Part shown: positions 22,677-35,430 of the stretch, in pieces | How positions within the stretch are numbered: the first letter of the stretch is position 1 | Layout: every line of letters begins with the position of its first letter | DNA from: Protea cynaroides | Lineage: Eukaryota; Streptophyta; Magnoliopsida; Proteales; Proteaceae | DNA: 64,000 nt | Direction: 5' to 3' | Assembly (NCBI GenBank): GCA_028583415.1 | Contig: CM053269.1 | Coordinates: 43,699,016 to 43,763,015, forward strand | Program-made: the position numbers and the translations under genes | The notes under the pieces: model-generated | What the model saw: the letters and a program-made list of their open reading frames with translations, nothing else | Told to the model about the DNA's origin: nothing | Database searches by the model: none

Positions 22677-22975
22677 GTTGCCAATATGATACTTGAGGTC
22701 AGTTATACCTAGGAATCAAGCAGATTCAAGTCATCACTAATCTAGGGATCCTGCATATGGAAGCATCACTAATTTTTAAGGTGTGACTAATCCAGTCCAA
22801 TTGTTGCCAACGTGACATACTTGAGGTCAGTTATTCCTAGGAATTATACAGGATCCTGAGGAAGCAATCACTAATCTAGGGAACCTGAATAAGCATCAAT
22901 TAATTTTTTTTAAGGTGTGAACAACGATGTTAGATTGTTGCAAATAACATGACATTTGAAGTCAGGTAACCAGAG
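22677..22975 (+). repeat. imperfect tandem repeat, about 126-134 bp, 2.3 copies
   Basis: Units start GTTGCCAA/GTTGCAAA at 22677, 22803 and 22937. Each of the first two contains ACTTGAGGTCAGTTAT, ATCACTAATCTAGGGA and TTAAGGTGTGA; the third breaks off after GTCAGGTAACC. Noncoding. Confidence 0.85.
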
Positions 22976-23530
22976 ATCATATAGAAATCTTATTGAAGGG
23001 AAAAATCTGAATTATCTGGAGCAAAAAACTGCATCTACACATAGTATCATAGTCCAAATTTCTTATATATTATGTACCACTGATCGAATGGTACAACAAT
23101 ATTTTGAATTAAAGAATATAGTAGTGCCATGGGAACCAGAATAATCATATTAAGATAATCACCACAAAACAACTTTTTAATGTCATACAGAAAATTCAGT
23201 ACATCCATTTTGAACATATATACAGGTAGAGGCACAATGTTTCTATGTACTACTCAATTTTTCCTATTGAAAATAATGAATATATCTACTGCCTAGGTTA
23301 GACTGTATCGTAATCAGAAGCTCATAACTTATATAGAGAGATACTTAGGCCACAACCTGTAATAGAAAAGAAATACCATCTCTGGTAGATGAATGACATC
23401 AACCAAAGTATGGTCTGAAACAACAAAGCCAAATCCATACACATGAACAGAGAAGGAGGTAAACTACATAACAAAAACATTAACCAAGCGGGGATTTTTT
23501 TTTTTTTTGAGGTTGGAGGGGGGGTATTTG

Positions 23531-25749
23531 TAATGGTTCCCAAAATGGTGTTGAACATGGGGATGTGATTCTGACTCAGGGTATTAGTCAAGGAGATCTA
23601 CTATCTCCGGCACTATTTTATATTGTGCTCATTGGGACTGGCTAGCTAGCCTACTTTTGAAGGTTTATTCATGGTATTTGGTTGCATGGTCAATTTATCC
23701 CTATTCATCGTTTATTATTTGCTAATGATACATTGCATTTTTTTGAAGTGAAGTTGGTGGAAATATGCAACCTCAAGGATTGTCTAGTTACTTATTGTAA
23801 GGCTAGTGGACAAAAAATCAATTATCTAGTCTATTATCCTGTTTAGTCCAACTACCCCTACGCAGGTTCAATGGTCGATTTTTAGGGTGGTTAAAATTAG
23901 AAATAATTCTAGACCAAATAAATATATAAGATTACCAGTTGATTTCTGAGTATCTAAAAAGGTTTTATTTCAGGAATTGGGAGATAAATATATGTACAAT
24001 CTTTACATCGAATTCAAAGTTGGTCTTAGAAACTCTAACCTAAATCCGATAAAGAAATTATGTTGAAATCAGCAGCATTCTCTATGATCAATTATATTGG
24101 ATCTCACTTCAAATTACCTATTTCCATACATGAGAGAATACGAAAGTTTTCTACCATTTTTTTATGGGGTGGTAATGAAGAGCATTATAAACTACATTGG
24201 TTTTTTGGAAGAGATTGTACGTATCAATCTAAATCTTATGTTGGCTTGGGCTTTTGTGATACACGATTACACAACAATGCCCTCTTGTCTAAAGTAGCTT
24301 GGTGGTTATGGAGCTACCCGAACACCTTATGGGAAGCCTTCTTAAAGGCTATTTATTTCCCGAATAATGACTTCATTTCTACAAAGTATGGTTCCAATCC
24401 ATCATCGGCTTGGAGAAGTATTCTAGAAGGGCGTAAGGTATTTGTTGCTAGTTTTCTAGTTTTCCTATTATATGGGTGTCTGAGTTGATTAATCAAACTA
24501 ATAGATGTTGGAATGTACCCCTTATAGATCAAAGTTCTACATCTTGAGGATAAGAAGGCTATACTTGCTATTCAACTTGGTTTTTACCTCGCCAAGATTA
24601 TCTAGTTTGGGATGGTTCTAAAGATAGAAGTTTCTCCATCAAATTAAAGTGCATATCATTTTCAATGCAATATCATTCGTGACAAGAAATAGCTACAACC
24701 TTCTACTTCGCAATTGCATATACATGCTAATATTCCAAGTTTAGTATGGGACCGGATTTGGAAATATCCCACTCAATCAAAGATTAAAATTTCTTCTGGC
24801 TTGCAATGCTCCTCAGCTTTGGCCATTGCTAGCACTCCATCAGCGACACATCCCCGTTGATAGGGCTTGTAAACATTGTGGAGTACCTTCAAAGATGATT
24901 GATCATATATTATTTGATTCTCTCTTTGTTCGTACAGTATGGTTTGCTAATTCTTTATCATACATTCCCTCTCCTGCACCTTCTCTTACAAATTGGATTG
25001 GAAACTATAATTGCATATATAGTGAGGGTGAATTACAAAGTCGGGTGATTTTATGCCATAGTTTGTTCCTTTGCTGGTTCATTTGAAAATCTAGAAATGA
25101 GTTACCTTTGGCCGCCCATCTTTGTTACCTAATGTGGTTCCTTCAGCAGCACATCAAGCATATGTTGACTTTATGAATCTCACTGTATCAGTGGATACTC
25201 CTTTATGCCGTCCAACCTATAACTCTAATCTGACTCCTCATTGGTTTCCCCTACCAACTGGAACTTTTAAATTGACTCTGATGCATCATTTCTTCAGTCA
25301 GAGTCCAGAGGTGGCTTGGGGTATTATTAATCGTTCTTCGGGTACACAGGTTTTTGCTGTGAAATTTGGTACAACAGACAATTTGAAATTTAGCAATGAG
25401 AACAGGGTTACTATAGGCAATTGGGAATTGCATAGATCACTTGACTGTGGAGAGTGATTGTCAGTCTTTGATAAATTATGTTCACAACTCAGATCGGGAG
25501 CAACCATTAGAATTTGTTTCTCTTGTACATGATATTCGTTCTTTATCTCGTTACTTTGTATCATGCTCTTTTAGTTATATTTCTAGGGAGACTAACAATA
25601 TTGTTTACTCCTTAGCTTTACATGTCCTATCTAAGTTGTGCTTGACAGTTTAACCTTTTTGCACTCCATGGATGTATGACGTGTGTCTTTAGTCCATGAG
25701 CACATCACGATCTAATGAATAACTTCCATTCTAAAAATAAAAATAAAAA
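23531..25749 (+). mobile_element. 5'-truncated LINE with zf-RVT and RNase H domains
   Basis: Plus-strand non-LTR retrotransposon fragment. It begins inside the RT domain (NGSQNGVEHGDVILTQGISQ, then GDLLSPALFYIVLI) and continues to FANDTLHFF, a mutated FADD box. Frame shifts lead to MLKSAAFSMINYIGSHFKLP (24060), a zf-RVT region CKHCGVPSKMIDHILFDSLF (about 24870-24930), and a C-terminal RNase H-like domain (GNWELHRSL, VESDCQSLINYV and SFSYISRETNNIVYSLALHV, 25410-25650). The tail AAAAATAAAAATAAAAA ends at 25749. It is flanked by a 7-bp repeat GTATTTG (23524-23530, 25750-25756), a plausible short TSD. Many stops and frameshifts. Confidence 0.85.
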
Positions 25750-25756
25750 GTATTTG

Positions 25757-27510
25757 CCACATAGATTGCAAGCATCCTATATTTGGAGGACGTACCTACT
25801 TTATTAATATGACTGTTTGAATGACACCTCCATATGTATATCTTGACACCTTTTAATTATCTCGTCTTGTTCGTAAGAGATTTCAAGTCCAAGCTAAAAT
25901 GGATTTCTCACAAATTTTTTAAAAATAGTTTACCATTAAACCATTATCAAATCACACTTTTTTTTTTCAATGGACATGTGAAATGACAAGAGTTATCATT
26001 TAAAAAAATTAAAAAACAAAATTATTATACTACGACAGTAAAAGGATAAAGTTCCAAATTATTTAACTACTTAGGAGATGTAAATAAGAAAATCCCTTCA
26101 ATTTATTGCATTTAGTTGCACTAGTTTCTTGATTGATCACACGTGAGAAAACAGATAATATCATGAGATTTTGAACAATATCGTCTCATATAGTGAGATT
26201 GATACTCCTACAAGCTCCTCTGAAGAGCATGGTTACGAGGATCAGAATCGGTTCAGTCAAATTGATTTCCGATTCGGATCTGAATCCACTGAGACCAATC
26301 CTGAATTCCTGATTCCTTATCCCCATTGTGGAACATTTGAATCGGATCGGATCCATCAGATCCTAACCGATTCACTCTTTTTCTTTTCATTTTCATTTGT
26401 GACACTTGTCAACCATCTAATAGCATGACTGCCACATGTCCACCATCTACAAGTCAAAAAAAAAAATTATTGAAACCCAATTCACCCACGGACCAGATCC
26501 TCTGTAGCAACTGCCACCAAAGATTTTTTTTTTCCTTCACTCACCAATCCTAAAATGGTAGCGTTTGGTCTTGATTGAACCAACTCCGGCATGGTTTTGG
26601 GATCAGAATTTGAATCGGCCAGCCGGTACCAAACTACCCGTTACTGTAACCTCTGTTTTTTTTTTTTTTAGATAGGTATGCCCCAAGAAGAATTGAAGTC
26701 ACTTCTTTGAGGAGCTGCCAGAGACTGTGACCTTGCTATAGAGCCAATAGAAAAGTAAGTCCATGCAGTTAGACACTCTTCATGCAACCACAAAAGCTAA
26801 AACCAGAATTAGAAAGAAGAGAGAACAGCGAATGAATGGGAAAGTTTGTTGGGTTATTATTATTATTATTAAAGACGAGAAATTTACACACTAGCAGAGT
26901 ATATTAGAATCTCATAAATTAACGAAGAAAATAGAAGTACAATAAAGACCAACAATCGGTCAATTAAAGGAGAGAAAAAGAAAACCAGTAAGGGTGTGTA
27001 CAATGTACTTCCTTTCCCCCTATTATTATATGTGAACTGGTTTCTTTTTTCATTCATTCATTCTTTTTTTTTTTCTTTTTTTTTTTTTTGGTAAACATTC
27101 ATTCTTTGTCAGTCTAGTATTATTATTATTATTATTATTATTATCTCAGTTTATGGATTTCCTTAAAGAGCCATTGGATTTGATTCTTCTTGCAAACTAA
27201 GTACAAGAGCATACACTACATATGAATTACACCGACTATACTCAAGCAATGAATGACACTCTGCACTTGTAATTGCAATATTTACTACTACTTGTTTTAA
27301 AAAATTTCTCTTCTGCAAAAAAAAAATATTTGGAATTTTGCGACAATTAATACGTTTCCTGCCATCAATTTATACTCTTCTACCTATACTTAAATTCTAT
27401 TCAATCCTTCCTCCTCTCTTCCTTTAACTCTCTTAATTCTCACTGTACCCTCCAACCCTCCCTTATAATTAATTGAAATTTGAATAAAACCCATCTCTTC
27501 CCTTCCATTC
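25757..27510. other. intergenic; microsatellites and a diverged repeat
   Basis: Includes a GATCNGATC/CGGATC-rich degenerate patch (26200-26370), T-rich runs (27065-27090) and a (TTA)n array at 27118-27143. No gene seen. The last few hundred bases are presumably the promoter region of the GIR1-like gene. Confidence 0.5.
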
Positions 27511-27516
27511 CTCCCT

Positions 27517-27524
27517 TATATAAA
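27517..27524 (+). promoter_or_regulatory. TATA box of the GIR1-like gene
   Basis: TATATAAA, in a CT-rich setting about 430 bp upstream of the ATG. With a start site some 30 bases downstream it would give a first noncoding exon before the 5'UTR intron. Confidence 0.55.
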
Positions 27525-27745
27525 TGGGCTTTGAGTTTCCTCTGCAACAACTTCATCATGCCAGTGGTAGTGGTGGTGTTACCAGCAGTAACCACTCACC
27601 TTAAGTAATGGTAGCTCTCGTGATTGTGTTTCTCATGGTTCAGCTCTAGTCCTCCATCTTCACCTAGTCAGAGCCTGAACCAGAGCCATTCCTGGCACTT
27701 TCAGTCTCTTCAGTCCTCAACCTCAAGGCAGTGACATAGCTTACA

Positions 27746-27901
27746 GTAAACAAGAACATCATTGTTTCCTCTGTTTTCTCAATTACTCTCAATCACCTCT
27801 GTTCTTTCCTATGCTCTGATTTAATTGGATTCAATTTTTTTACATATCATTATTTTTAGAAGCCAATTGGTTTTGATTCATCTTCTTGTGTTTGTTTGCA
27901 G
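27746..27901 (+). other. probable 5'UTR intron of the GIR1-like gene
   Basis: The acceptor is strong: a T-rich tract then TTTGCAG ending at 27901. The donor is less certain: GTAAAC at 27746 after TTACA. It is T-rich inside (TTTTTTTACATATC), as plant introns are. Confidence 0.5.
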
Positions 27902-27949
27902 ACCAGTGCCTTCAATTATACGCGAAACAAGCGCATAAGAGAGGTAACC

Positions 27950-28297
27950 ATGAGTCGAAACAGGAAAACTCCGAAGCTCGATTTGAAGCTGAACCTTTCT
28001 CCACCAAGGGTGAACCCACGAGTGGATTCGCCAAACCGAACAGCATCAGTGTCGCCTACATCGCCGCAGACCTCATGCGTGTCGTCGGAGCTCAGCCCGG
28101 AAGAGACCCTGCAGTACTCCAACGGCCCAGAGGACACATCTATGCTGTTGGTGGGGTGTCCTCGGTGCCTCATGTATGTGATGCTGTCTGAAAAAGACCC
28201 CAAATGCCCCAAATGTAAGAGCACCGTATTGCTTGATTTCCTCCATGACACCACCCTCACCTCTAACCCCACCAACAAGAACTCAAGGAGGAACTAG
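27950..28297 (+). CDS. GIR1: GIR1-like EAR-motif repressor (115 aa)
   Basis: Complete single-exon coding region for a small nuclear protein of the GL2-INTERACTING REPRESSOR 1/2 family. In Arabidopsis these bridge the HD-ZIP factor GL2 to TOPLESS co-repressors and suppress root-hair formation. Residues 10-16, LDLKLNL, are a perfect LxLxL EAR motif. Residues 18-52 are Ser/Pro-rich (TASVSPTSP, SSELSPEE). Residues 67-101 form the conserved block with two CxxC pairs (C70/C73 and C86/C89: GCPRCLMYVMLS then PKCPKCKSTVLLDFLHD). The length fits the family. The ATG at 27950 is chosen because the family begins MSR; an upstream in-frame codon gives no conserved residues. A typical acceptor (TTGTTTGCAG, ending 27901) lies 48 bases upstream, so the gene has a 5'UTR intron; the likely donor is near 27746. 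There is no neighbour relationship with other genes. Confidence 0.93.
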   Translation: MSRNRKTPKLDLKLNLSPPRVNPRVDSPNRTASVSPTSPQTSCVSSELSPEETLQYSNGPEDTSMLLVGCPRCLMYVMLSEKDPKCPKCKSTVLLDFLHDTTLTSNPTNKNSRRN

Positions 28298-29107
28298 ACT
28301 CATATGCACATGCTAATGCTGACATGATGCTGGTTTTTTTTTTTTTTTTTTTTTTCGAGCTTCCTTCTTTTAGATGCTAAGTCCCTCTCTTCTGGTCATA
28401 GGTTTTGTTTATTGTTTTCTCCCAAAACCCCTCATTTTGTATCCCTTCTCACAACAGAACAGCAGCACTGTCAATAGAGACAGCAGTTCTGTTTTCAGTT
28501 CAGTTGGGCTTTTCCCTCTTTAGCTGATAACAATGTAAACGGACTACCTGTGGTACCCTTTTTTTTTTTTATTCCCTTCGTTTTTCTTATAATAAGGTGC
28601 TCGTGTATGATGGGGCTTCAACTTGGACAATTAGTTATAGGGGCAAAAGAATGCTGGCTTGGCAATAAAATAGAGCTTCAACTAGTGGAAAATGTAAACA
28701 AAAAAAGGGCAATATTTTCAAGTATTTAGTATGAGAGGCATATGTATGTGTACTTTGGGTGTGCTAGGTTATAGAACTTCAACCAGTAGAAAATATATTA
28801 GAAAAAGGGTAAATTTCCCATTGACATTAAAGGGAAATCAGACCAATGAGAAGGTGAGAGACGAATTCATTCGGCATGGGATCCACATTTTGTCAGTGTT
28901 AATGTGAATTTCAGGCTCACTATGCTAGAAGATGTGGGAAGATATGCAATCCAGCGATGTGGGATAAAATGAGTCATTTTCAGGGGGAGAATAATCTCTA
29001 ACCTTCAGATATTTTTGTACGTATATGGATCATGAAGTACGGATTTTCCTTCTTTCCTTTTCTTCCTCTTCATCTACCTGAGAAAAACATTTAAAAAAAA
29101 TGAGAGG

Positions 29108-29138
<31 letters not shown>

Positions 29139-31576
29139 TAGGGGTCAGGGACTAGAGAAGAGATGGGAAGGGAGGTGGGGTTGGACAGTTTGAGCGTTGG
29201 AGTAAAGGGAGCTATTCAGGATTGAATTTCAATAAAAACAATTTAATGCAATGAGTAATTGATACGGTTGAGAATAATTAAGGGATTACGTCAGATTGAT
29301 AAATACAAAATTATTTCCATCTTTCCTGCCCTTCCCTATAGCACTCCTCTCACTAAATGCCATCTCATGCTTTGGTGGCCATACTCTTGTCTGGGCACTG
29401 CAACTCTCCCACATTACACGTTACCTATTCAATTCTCTATTCCCTCTTTATCAAAAACCCTAACTCAACTGTGCATGCAAACCCAAGATATAACCTGATT
29501 CACAAGGAAAGAGAGAGAGCAAAAGATGTTCAACTACTACGGTCATATAAATGCTTCAGAGATGTTGAAAACACACATAAAAGATGCAAAGTGACTGAAT
29601 CAACCCATAACACATTACCATGAGATTTACATCTTGGAGAAAGTAAGGTGAAGGGGGCAGGAAGATGGTCAAACATTATTGCATGGGGACAGATTATTGA
29701 AATAATGTCAATCAGCTAATTCATAAATGATGTTGACCATTCAAAGACAGGTCCCACATTAATCCGAGGGTCATCTTTTATCAACAATAAGTCATAACTT
29801 CTTTCTTTATTCAGACCCAAAAGAAGAGAAACATTTGGGTAAGTTCATCCGGTTGGGGCAAATATCATTCTCTTTTTGTATTCCGACTTACCCATATGAG
29901 TGAAAATTGAACTAAATTTGGATTTCTATTTTCTTTCACCTCTTCCTGGAAAACATGGTTCCTCCACACACGTTGCCTTCATAAGTTCTAATTCCAGATT
30001 AGTTCAATGAACCTAGTCAAAAGATATAAGAACAAAAGGACATCTTTTCTATTTCATGAGTGGATCCCAAGTCCAGAATTTTTAAAAGAACAAGCAAACC
30101 AAAACCACTGTCCGCTCCACCATGTGTTCTTCCTGGATTTAGGAAAATCCACTCTTAGTATGGTCCAGCATCCAAAAACATAATCACCGGTCACCATGTA
30201 TATTTTAAGAGGACCTGTACACGAACACATAAGCATTTCAGCCTATAAAAGGTATTACATACAACCAGCACAATTCACTGCTAGGTGCATCTTATGCAGT
30301 CCATCAAAAAAGGCAAAATCTCATGGAATGACCAAGACTGACCTGTTGACAACTTTTTCTTGATACCAATAGCCAATAGAAGAAATCAGATGGTTACACT
30401 CCCTCAGTTGGATTAAATAAATTGGAAGGAGGCTAACATGTAGAATCAAAATTATTGGACAAAACATGCTAAGGAAACTCGAAAGATCAGTTTCACTTCT
30501 CATAGAAACACTTTGATACAAGTCTCTAGCCCACCACATGAATCAACAACAACCAGTTTCTGATCCACTACACAAATTGAATGACACTGATCATATGAAA
30601 AATTCACATTTTCTTCAAATGGAGAATCAAACAGTTAAATATCACCGCTTTTGTTAAATGACAAAGATGCCAAGTCAATGCATCAAGTCTCATCTCAATC
30701 CACATTAAATCAAGCGTATCCCTCCCAAAACTTCAAATACAAGTAAGCTAATTTGATCAAGAAACAAAACCTAGCATTAGTCCTCCCCTCCCCTCCTCTC
30801 CCCCCAACCCCAAAAAAAAAAAAAAAAAAAAAAAAGGGATATATCTGAGGCAATGTTTAGTAACTGAATAACAGAAATACAAATTACATGTAAAAGAGAT
30901 TAAATATATCCAAACATTTCTCTTTCAATTACATGATATAAGCCACTTGTCATCACCTTGTCTGATGAACCAACCACCATTCTTTACCTCCCTTTCCCCT
31001 CTCCCCCAACCACAAAAAGAGAAGGGAAAAAAAATTTATTCTCTTCTCAACTCTCAAAGGGATTCTCTTGCTCATGCTGGAAATGGTTTCCAAAAGTATC
31101 CAATCAGTTTAGCTTGCAACAAGAAGACGGCCCTGAGATGTTGGGATGATTAGACTGCATTCTTTTCATCCCTTCTTAGTGCGTGGAGCTATCCGGCAAT
31201 AGCGCTAGTACGTTCAATTGGAAGATGTCTCTGTAATAAATTGGTGGTACCTCATATCTCTGTTCAAAACATATTTCAAGCTAACCGCTGACCTGGTTTC
31301 CTATATGGAAGAAGTGGGGGTGGACATATGCAAATGGTGATTGAGCTTACGCAAGAACTTGCTTCATTATTTCTCATGCAGACAAAAATATTCATTGATT
31401 ATGTCCATTCGTGCACTGATACATTTATACATATGCTTCTTTACTTTTGGTTGCTGGGAATAGGTTAATCCAGTTTAATGCCTGTCCGGGTATTGGTTTT
31501 AGCTTGTCTTTTCAAATCCAAGTTCTAATACAACTATGAGTTCCGTCGCAAAGCAAGTGTTGCCAGTCCCAGTAAG
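28298..31576. other. 3'UTR then intergenic, nothing recognised
   Basis: The first 300 bases are probably the 3'UTR of the GIR1-like gene, with T runs at 28331-28356 and 28558-28571 and an AATAAG near 28590. A (GA)n-like patch lies at 29104-29138 and an A-run at 30812-30835. Open frames are short and without family resemblance. Confidence 0.5.
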
Positions 31577-31777
31577 TATAAATTATGGGTAAAAGATCCC
31601 CACAACATCAGAGTAAGAATCTTTTCCCACAACCTCTCACATTCAGACATTTTCTCTTTCCATGCCTCCCATGTGGACCCCCAATTGGTTATACCATTTC
31701 CCACACTCCCATTGGTCTGTTGTGTCATCCCCCCCCCCACATTGGCATTGTGGGAAACTCTCTCCCATAAATTATAC
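31577..31777. mobile_element. small MITE-like inverted-repeat element
   Basis: Ends GTATAAATTATGGG (31577-31590) and CCCATAAATTATAC (31764-31777) are inverted repeats with one mismatch. The similarity extends loosely inward (AGATCCCCACAAC versus GTTTCCCACAATG). A C10 run lies at about 31730-31739. No coding capacity; superfamily and TSD uncertain. Confidence 0.5.
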
Positions 31778-34440
31778 TGTTTGTACTTAGGTTTTGCGGT
31801 ACGAAATTTTCTCAAGATAAAAAAAAGAGTGGCATGCACTCCAATGCCAGTGGTGGAGCAAGACTTTATTCTTTTCTTTTCTCACCTCTTTATTTCTTTT
31901 TATCGTATTGTGCAATTCTTCCATGATACAATTAATGAATGTAACCAGAAATAGACCCCCATTTTGTTTCCAAAATCACCATACAAAGCCCCAAGTACAA
32001 AAACAAGTGGAAAAAGACAGTCAGCTCTGATGTCAACTGACCTTCCAACCCTAATCATATAAAAGAAGGCCTCATACATATCAAGCAACCCAAGGGGTGC
32101 GGGGAGGGTGAATACTACAGATCCCAATTCAAAGGTGCTGATCTGGTATGATCAGAAGTGGGTTTAAGTTTAACAAGGAATCTAAAATGACATTGATATC
32201 ATACTCTTAGTAACTTAATTTCATTAGGGTAGTATCTTAGTTAGATGCTGATTGGATTGTGTAGGCACAGAGATTTATTATGAGTAACTAAGAGTTAGCC
32301 TAGTTCAATCAGATTATGGTTCTTACAGGTTTAGGTACTGGTTCAACATAAAATCTGTTCGTGGTCATTTGAATTTGAAGTCAATTTTTTAGATATGTAA
32401 AATAAAAAGGAAGAAGTCCCAGCTATGACATAAATTAGTTCTTTCAATGGAAATGATATTTAGAGGATTGCAACTGCTATTGTGCAGGGGAAGCATTGCA
32501 TCATCCTCTTAGAATGAATCCTGAAAATCTTAGCACTAACTCTATGTAAATATCTTTCTTATCCCATTCTTCTTGTTGCCCTAACCTGAAGCCTCCTCCT
32601 TCCCAATTTATAATCCATGTCCGATAATCTGTTATTGACTTAAAATGAAATCACAACCTGTAGTTGACCCCCCGAATAACATCGAAAAAATATGAATTCA
32701 CTACACCAAACCCCTTGTCTACCAAGTCCAGAGAAAACATTTTTAATGGAAAGAAAATGGCTTCTTCCTTGTGTAAGACTCTCTCAATTTCTCTTATCCT
32801 TCGTCCCCCCTTTCTTTTCTCTCTCCCCTCTCCCCCATCTTAATTCTGATTTCCTGCTGCCTTCCTTTCCCCTTCTCATTTTCTGAAACTTACTTCTTGC
32901 ATTTTTATTTTTTTTAAATTCTGTAACTCATAGACAGAATTTTTTCTCCCCTTTGTGCTGTCCAGGAAATGGTTGCTCAGTCTTCCTTAGTTCCTGATAT
33001 TTATTTTACATATTGCCTTGTGTTCTACTGTAATTCTCTTCATTAAACAGTCTACATTATGCAATTATTATTTTTTTTATCTGTCCACTGTTTTCCTGCA
33101 CTGCATTACCATGTCATTAAGAATGCTGTGCCACTAGTTTTCCATCGGTTCTTGTCATCTAACCTTGCTGGGAAATCTTATTCGCAATGAAATCTTATTC
33201 ATAATGGTGCCCATTCCTATTCCCTGTTTATGAGTTTCTGTTAACAGAAAATCCTGTTAGACAAAATTCTGGTTCATTCCTCTGGGGCAAAATAAATTGG
33301 TTAGTTAATTTATTTCTTTCATTGCATTGAATTGCATCTGATTCTACATGAATAGTGGTGTCTCTGTGTGCTAAGGTGTAGCTCTATTATTTAAGAATCT
33401 TGAAATTTTCCTGCATAATACCACTTGTCAAATGCTGTCTTTATTTACTAAAATTCTATTTCACTCTAGTTGAGCATTGTTAAGTCGGTAAACTACTGTC
33501 AGGTATATATTGTTCATTGATTAATAAAATTCAGCTCTAAACCCTCTAATTGCAAGACATGTATGTTGCTGCCACTTATCCTAACTAGTTAAACTTTTAG
33601 GTAATTAATATCTAAACTAGCTGCAAGTGTAGGAAACCTAGACCCCTAGGTTTTCCTACATCAAATTTTTTATCTTTCAGTCAGATTGAATCTCTATTGA
33701 AAATCGCATATCAATGTCAACCTTAAAGACCGTCCATGTTTTCTGAACCTTCTGGACTATGAAACCCTATTTCAGATCTATAATTTCAATCCTGATTCTA
33801 ACTTTACTTTAGATACTGAATTTTGTCCATCTTGAATCCCCATATGGTTTGTTCACCCAAACTTGCTATCTTAAATCCTCGGTCATATGACCTCTTAGCT
33901 ACATCAAGGCAGTGCCATACTTGTCTGGTTTTCCAACTTTCTTCAGATTTTAATTTTCCACCATAAAGCCCATACTTCCATCCCAGGCTCCAGATAACTT
34001 GATTCTAGACATCTCTTGATAAACCATTATTCCCCTTGGTTGTTTTCACAGCCCAAAACCTCTAAACCATATTTCTTTCAAATGACAAGAAAAAAAAAAA
34101 CCATGTTTTCATCCAATTCTCCAAGCCGTAATCCCTAACCTAAAATTTGATCATTATGCAGCTCACTAATCCTCCACAAAAAAGAGTGACAATGAAGACA
34201 AAATAACTATAGCAGAAAAAATCCAAAGGCCAAATAAACCTACATTAAAGCTTTGGATTTTGACATACAAGAGAAAGAGGTCTGTAGACACCAACTTTTG
34301 TCACCCTCCCAGCAATGACAATTACAGGAAGCCATACTCTCAATCACTCTCTCCAACTTAGTATCCCTATAGAAGACAAACTGAACCTCATACATCCCTT
34401 TTCTAATGGTGTTATAACATGGTTGACAAATTAATGGTGG
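31778..34440. other. intergenic, nothing recognised
   Basis: T-rich DNA resembling intron or intergenic sequence; I could find no exon or element that I can support. Confidence 0.5.
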
Positions 34441-34449
34441 CGATAGGCA

Positions 34450-35430
34450 CTCATCGAACGCTAAACAATGATGCGGGAACACCATCAAGCCTCCCGACTC
34501 CATTGCCAAGCGATCATTAACGCTTGTTCCACATCCCCAATAAAATGTCCGGCCAAGCACCATGCTCAGTTCTCACACCATCGCATAGTGCTCGGAAAGA
34601 GCTCTCTAACGAGAGATCGCACACTGAAATCGAACATACGGTTTAGAAATTATGACCATCGGATCAGAAGATTCCCAAACCAGGCAATCCCAAGTCAATA
34701 GGCCCCAGCGATCCTATCTGACCCAAGGTGGATCCACCACCATCATAGCAGATCCTGATTTTACCACCTTCAGCCATCTGGGACCATAATAGATCCGCCG
34801 CCTAGGGCGGATCTTGAAATTATCCACCTTCGGCCATTTTTGGCCCAGGGCAAATCTCGAAATGGTCCACTCCGTTATGAAATTGTCAGCCTTTGGCTAT
34901 TTTTGGCTTACGGTGGATCCATTGCATGGGGCTGATCTTGAAATCATACCTCATTTCAAATTCTCCGCCTACGACCATTTTTTGCCCTAGGCGGATCCAC
35001 CCCTGGGACAAATCCCAATTTGATCCGCTTATGTCAAAGGGTGGAGCAGCGAATCTCGAAATGATCCGACTCGATTTTGAAATGAGCCACCTTCAGCGGT
35101 GGTGGATCTGCTCTACCTCAAGAAGTGTGCCTATAAATAGGCCACCCCCTTGCCATTAGGAGCATCATAAAATTGTCATGGGAAGAGTGCTAATACTTGG
35201 GAGCTGGTTCCAATGAACAAGAGTGAGCTTTCGAAGTGTGGTTTTGAGGAGTTATAGCATTTTTCTAGAGATCCAACCTCCATAATTGGATACTTCCAAA
35301 GAGAGTGCGAGAATGTGGTAACCCCCGGAGTCTGAAGGTTCCAAATCCATGGTCGAGCATTTGCCTTTGGAGCTTAAGAACCCTTCCCTCTTGACCCTCA
35401 TCTAGGGTCGACACCAAGTATTATAATGAT
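34450..35430 (+). mobile_element. LTR-like segment with degenerate GGATCCGCC repeats and TATA box
   Basis: 34730-35110 contains roughly 60-90-bp imperfect repeats built from GCCATTTTTGGCCCAGGGC, GGCGGATC and ATCTCGAAATG. They lie upstream of a TATA box CTATAAATAGG (35131-35141). About 300 bases of transcribed-leader-like DNA follow, to ATCTAGGGTCGACACC (35402-35417). This U3-repeats/TATA/R-U5 plan suggests a long LTR, possibly gypsy-type, left as a solo or partial copy. No gag or pol nearby, ends not proven. Confidence 0.35.

Noticed and set aside
22477..22975. Possible CRISPR-like or satellite array
   Set aside because: Only two to three imperfect long units, no short repeat-spacer pattern, and a plant nuclear context.
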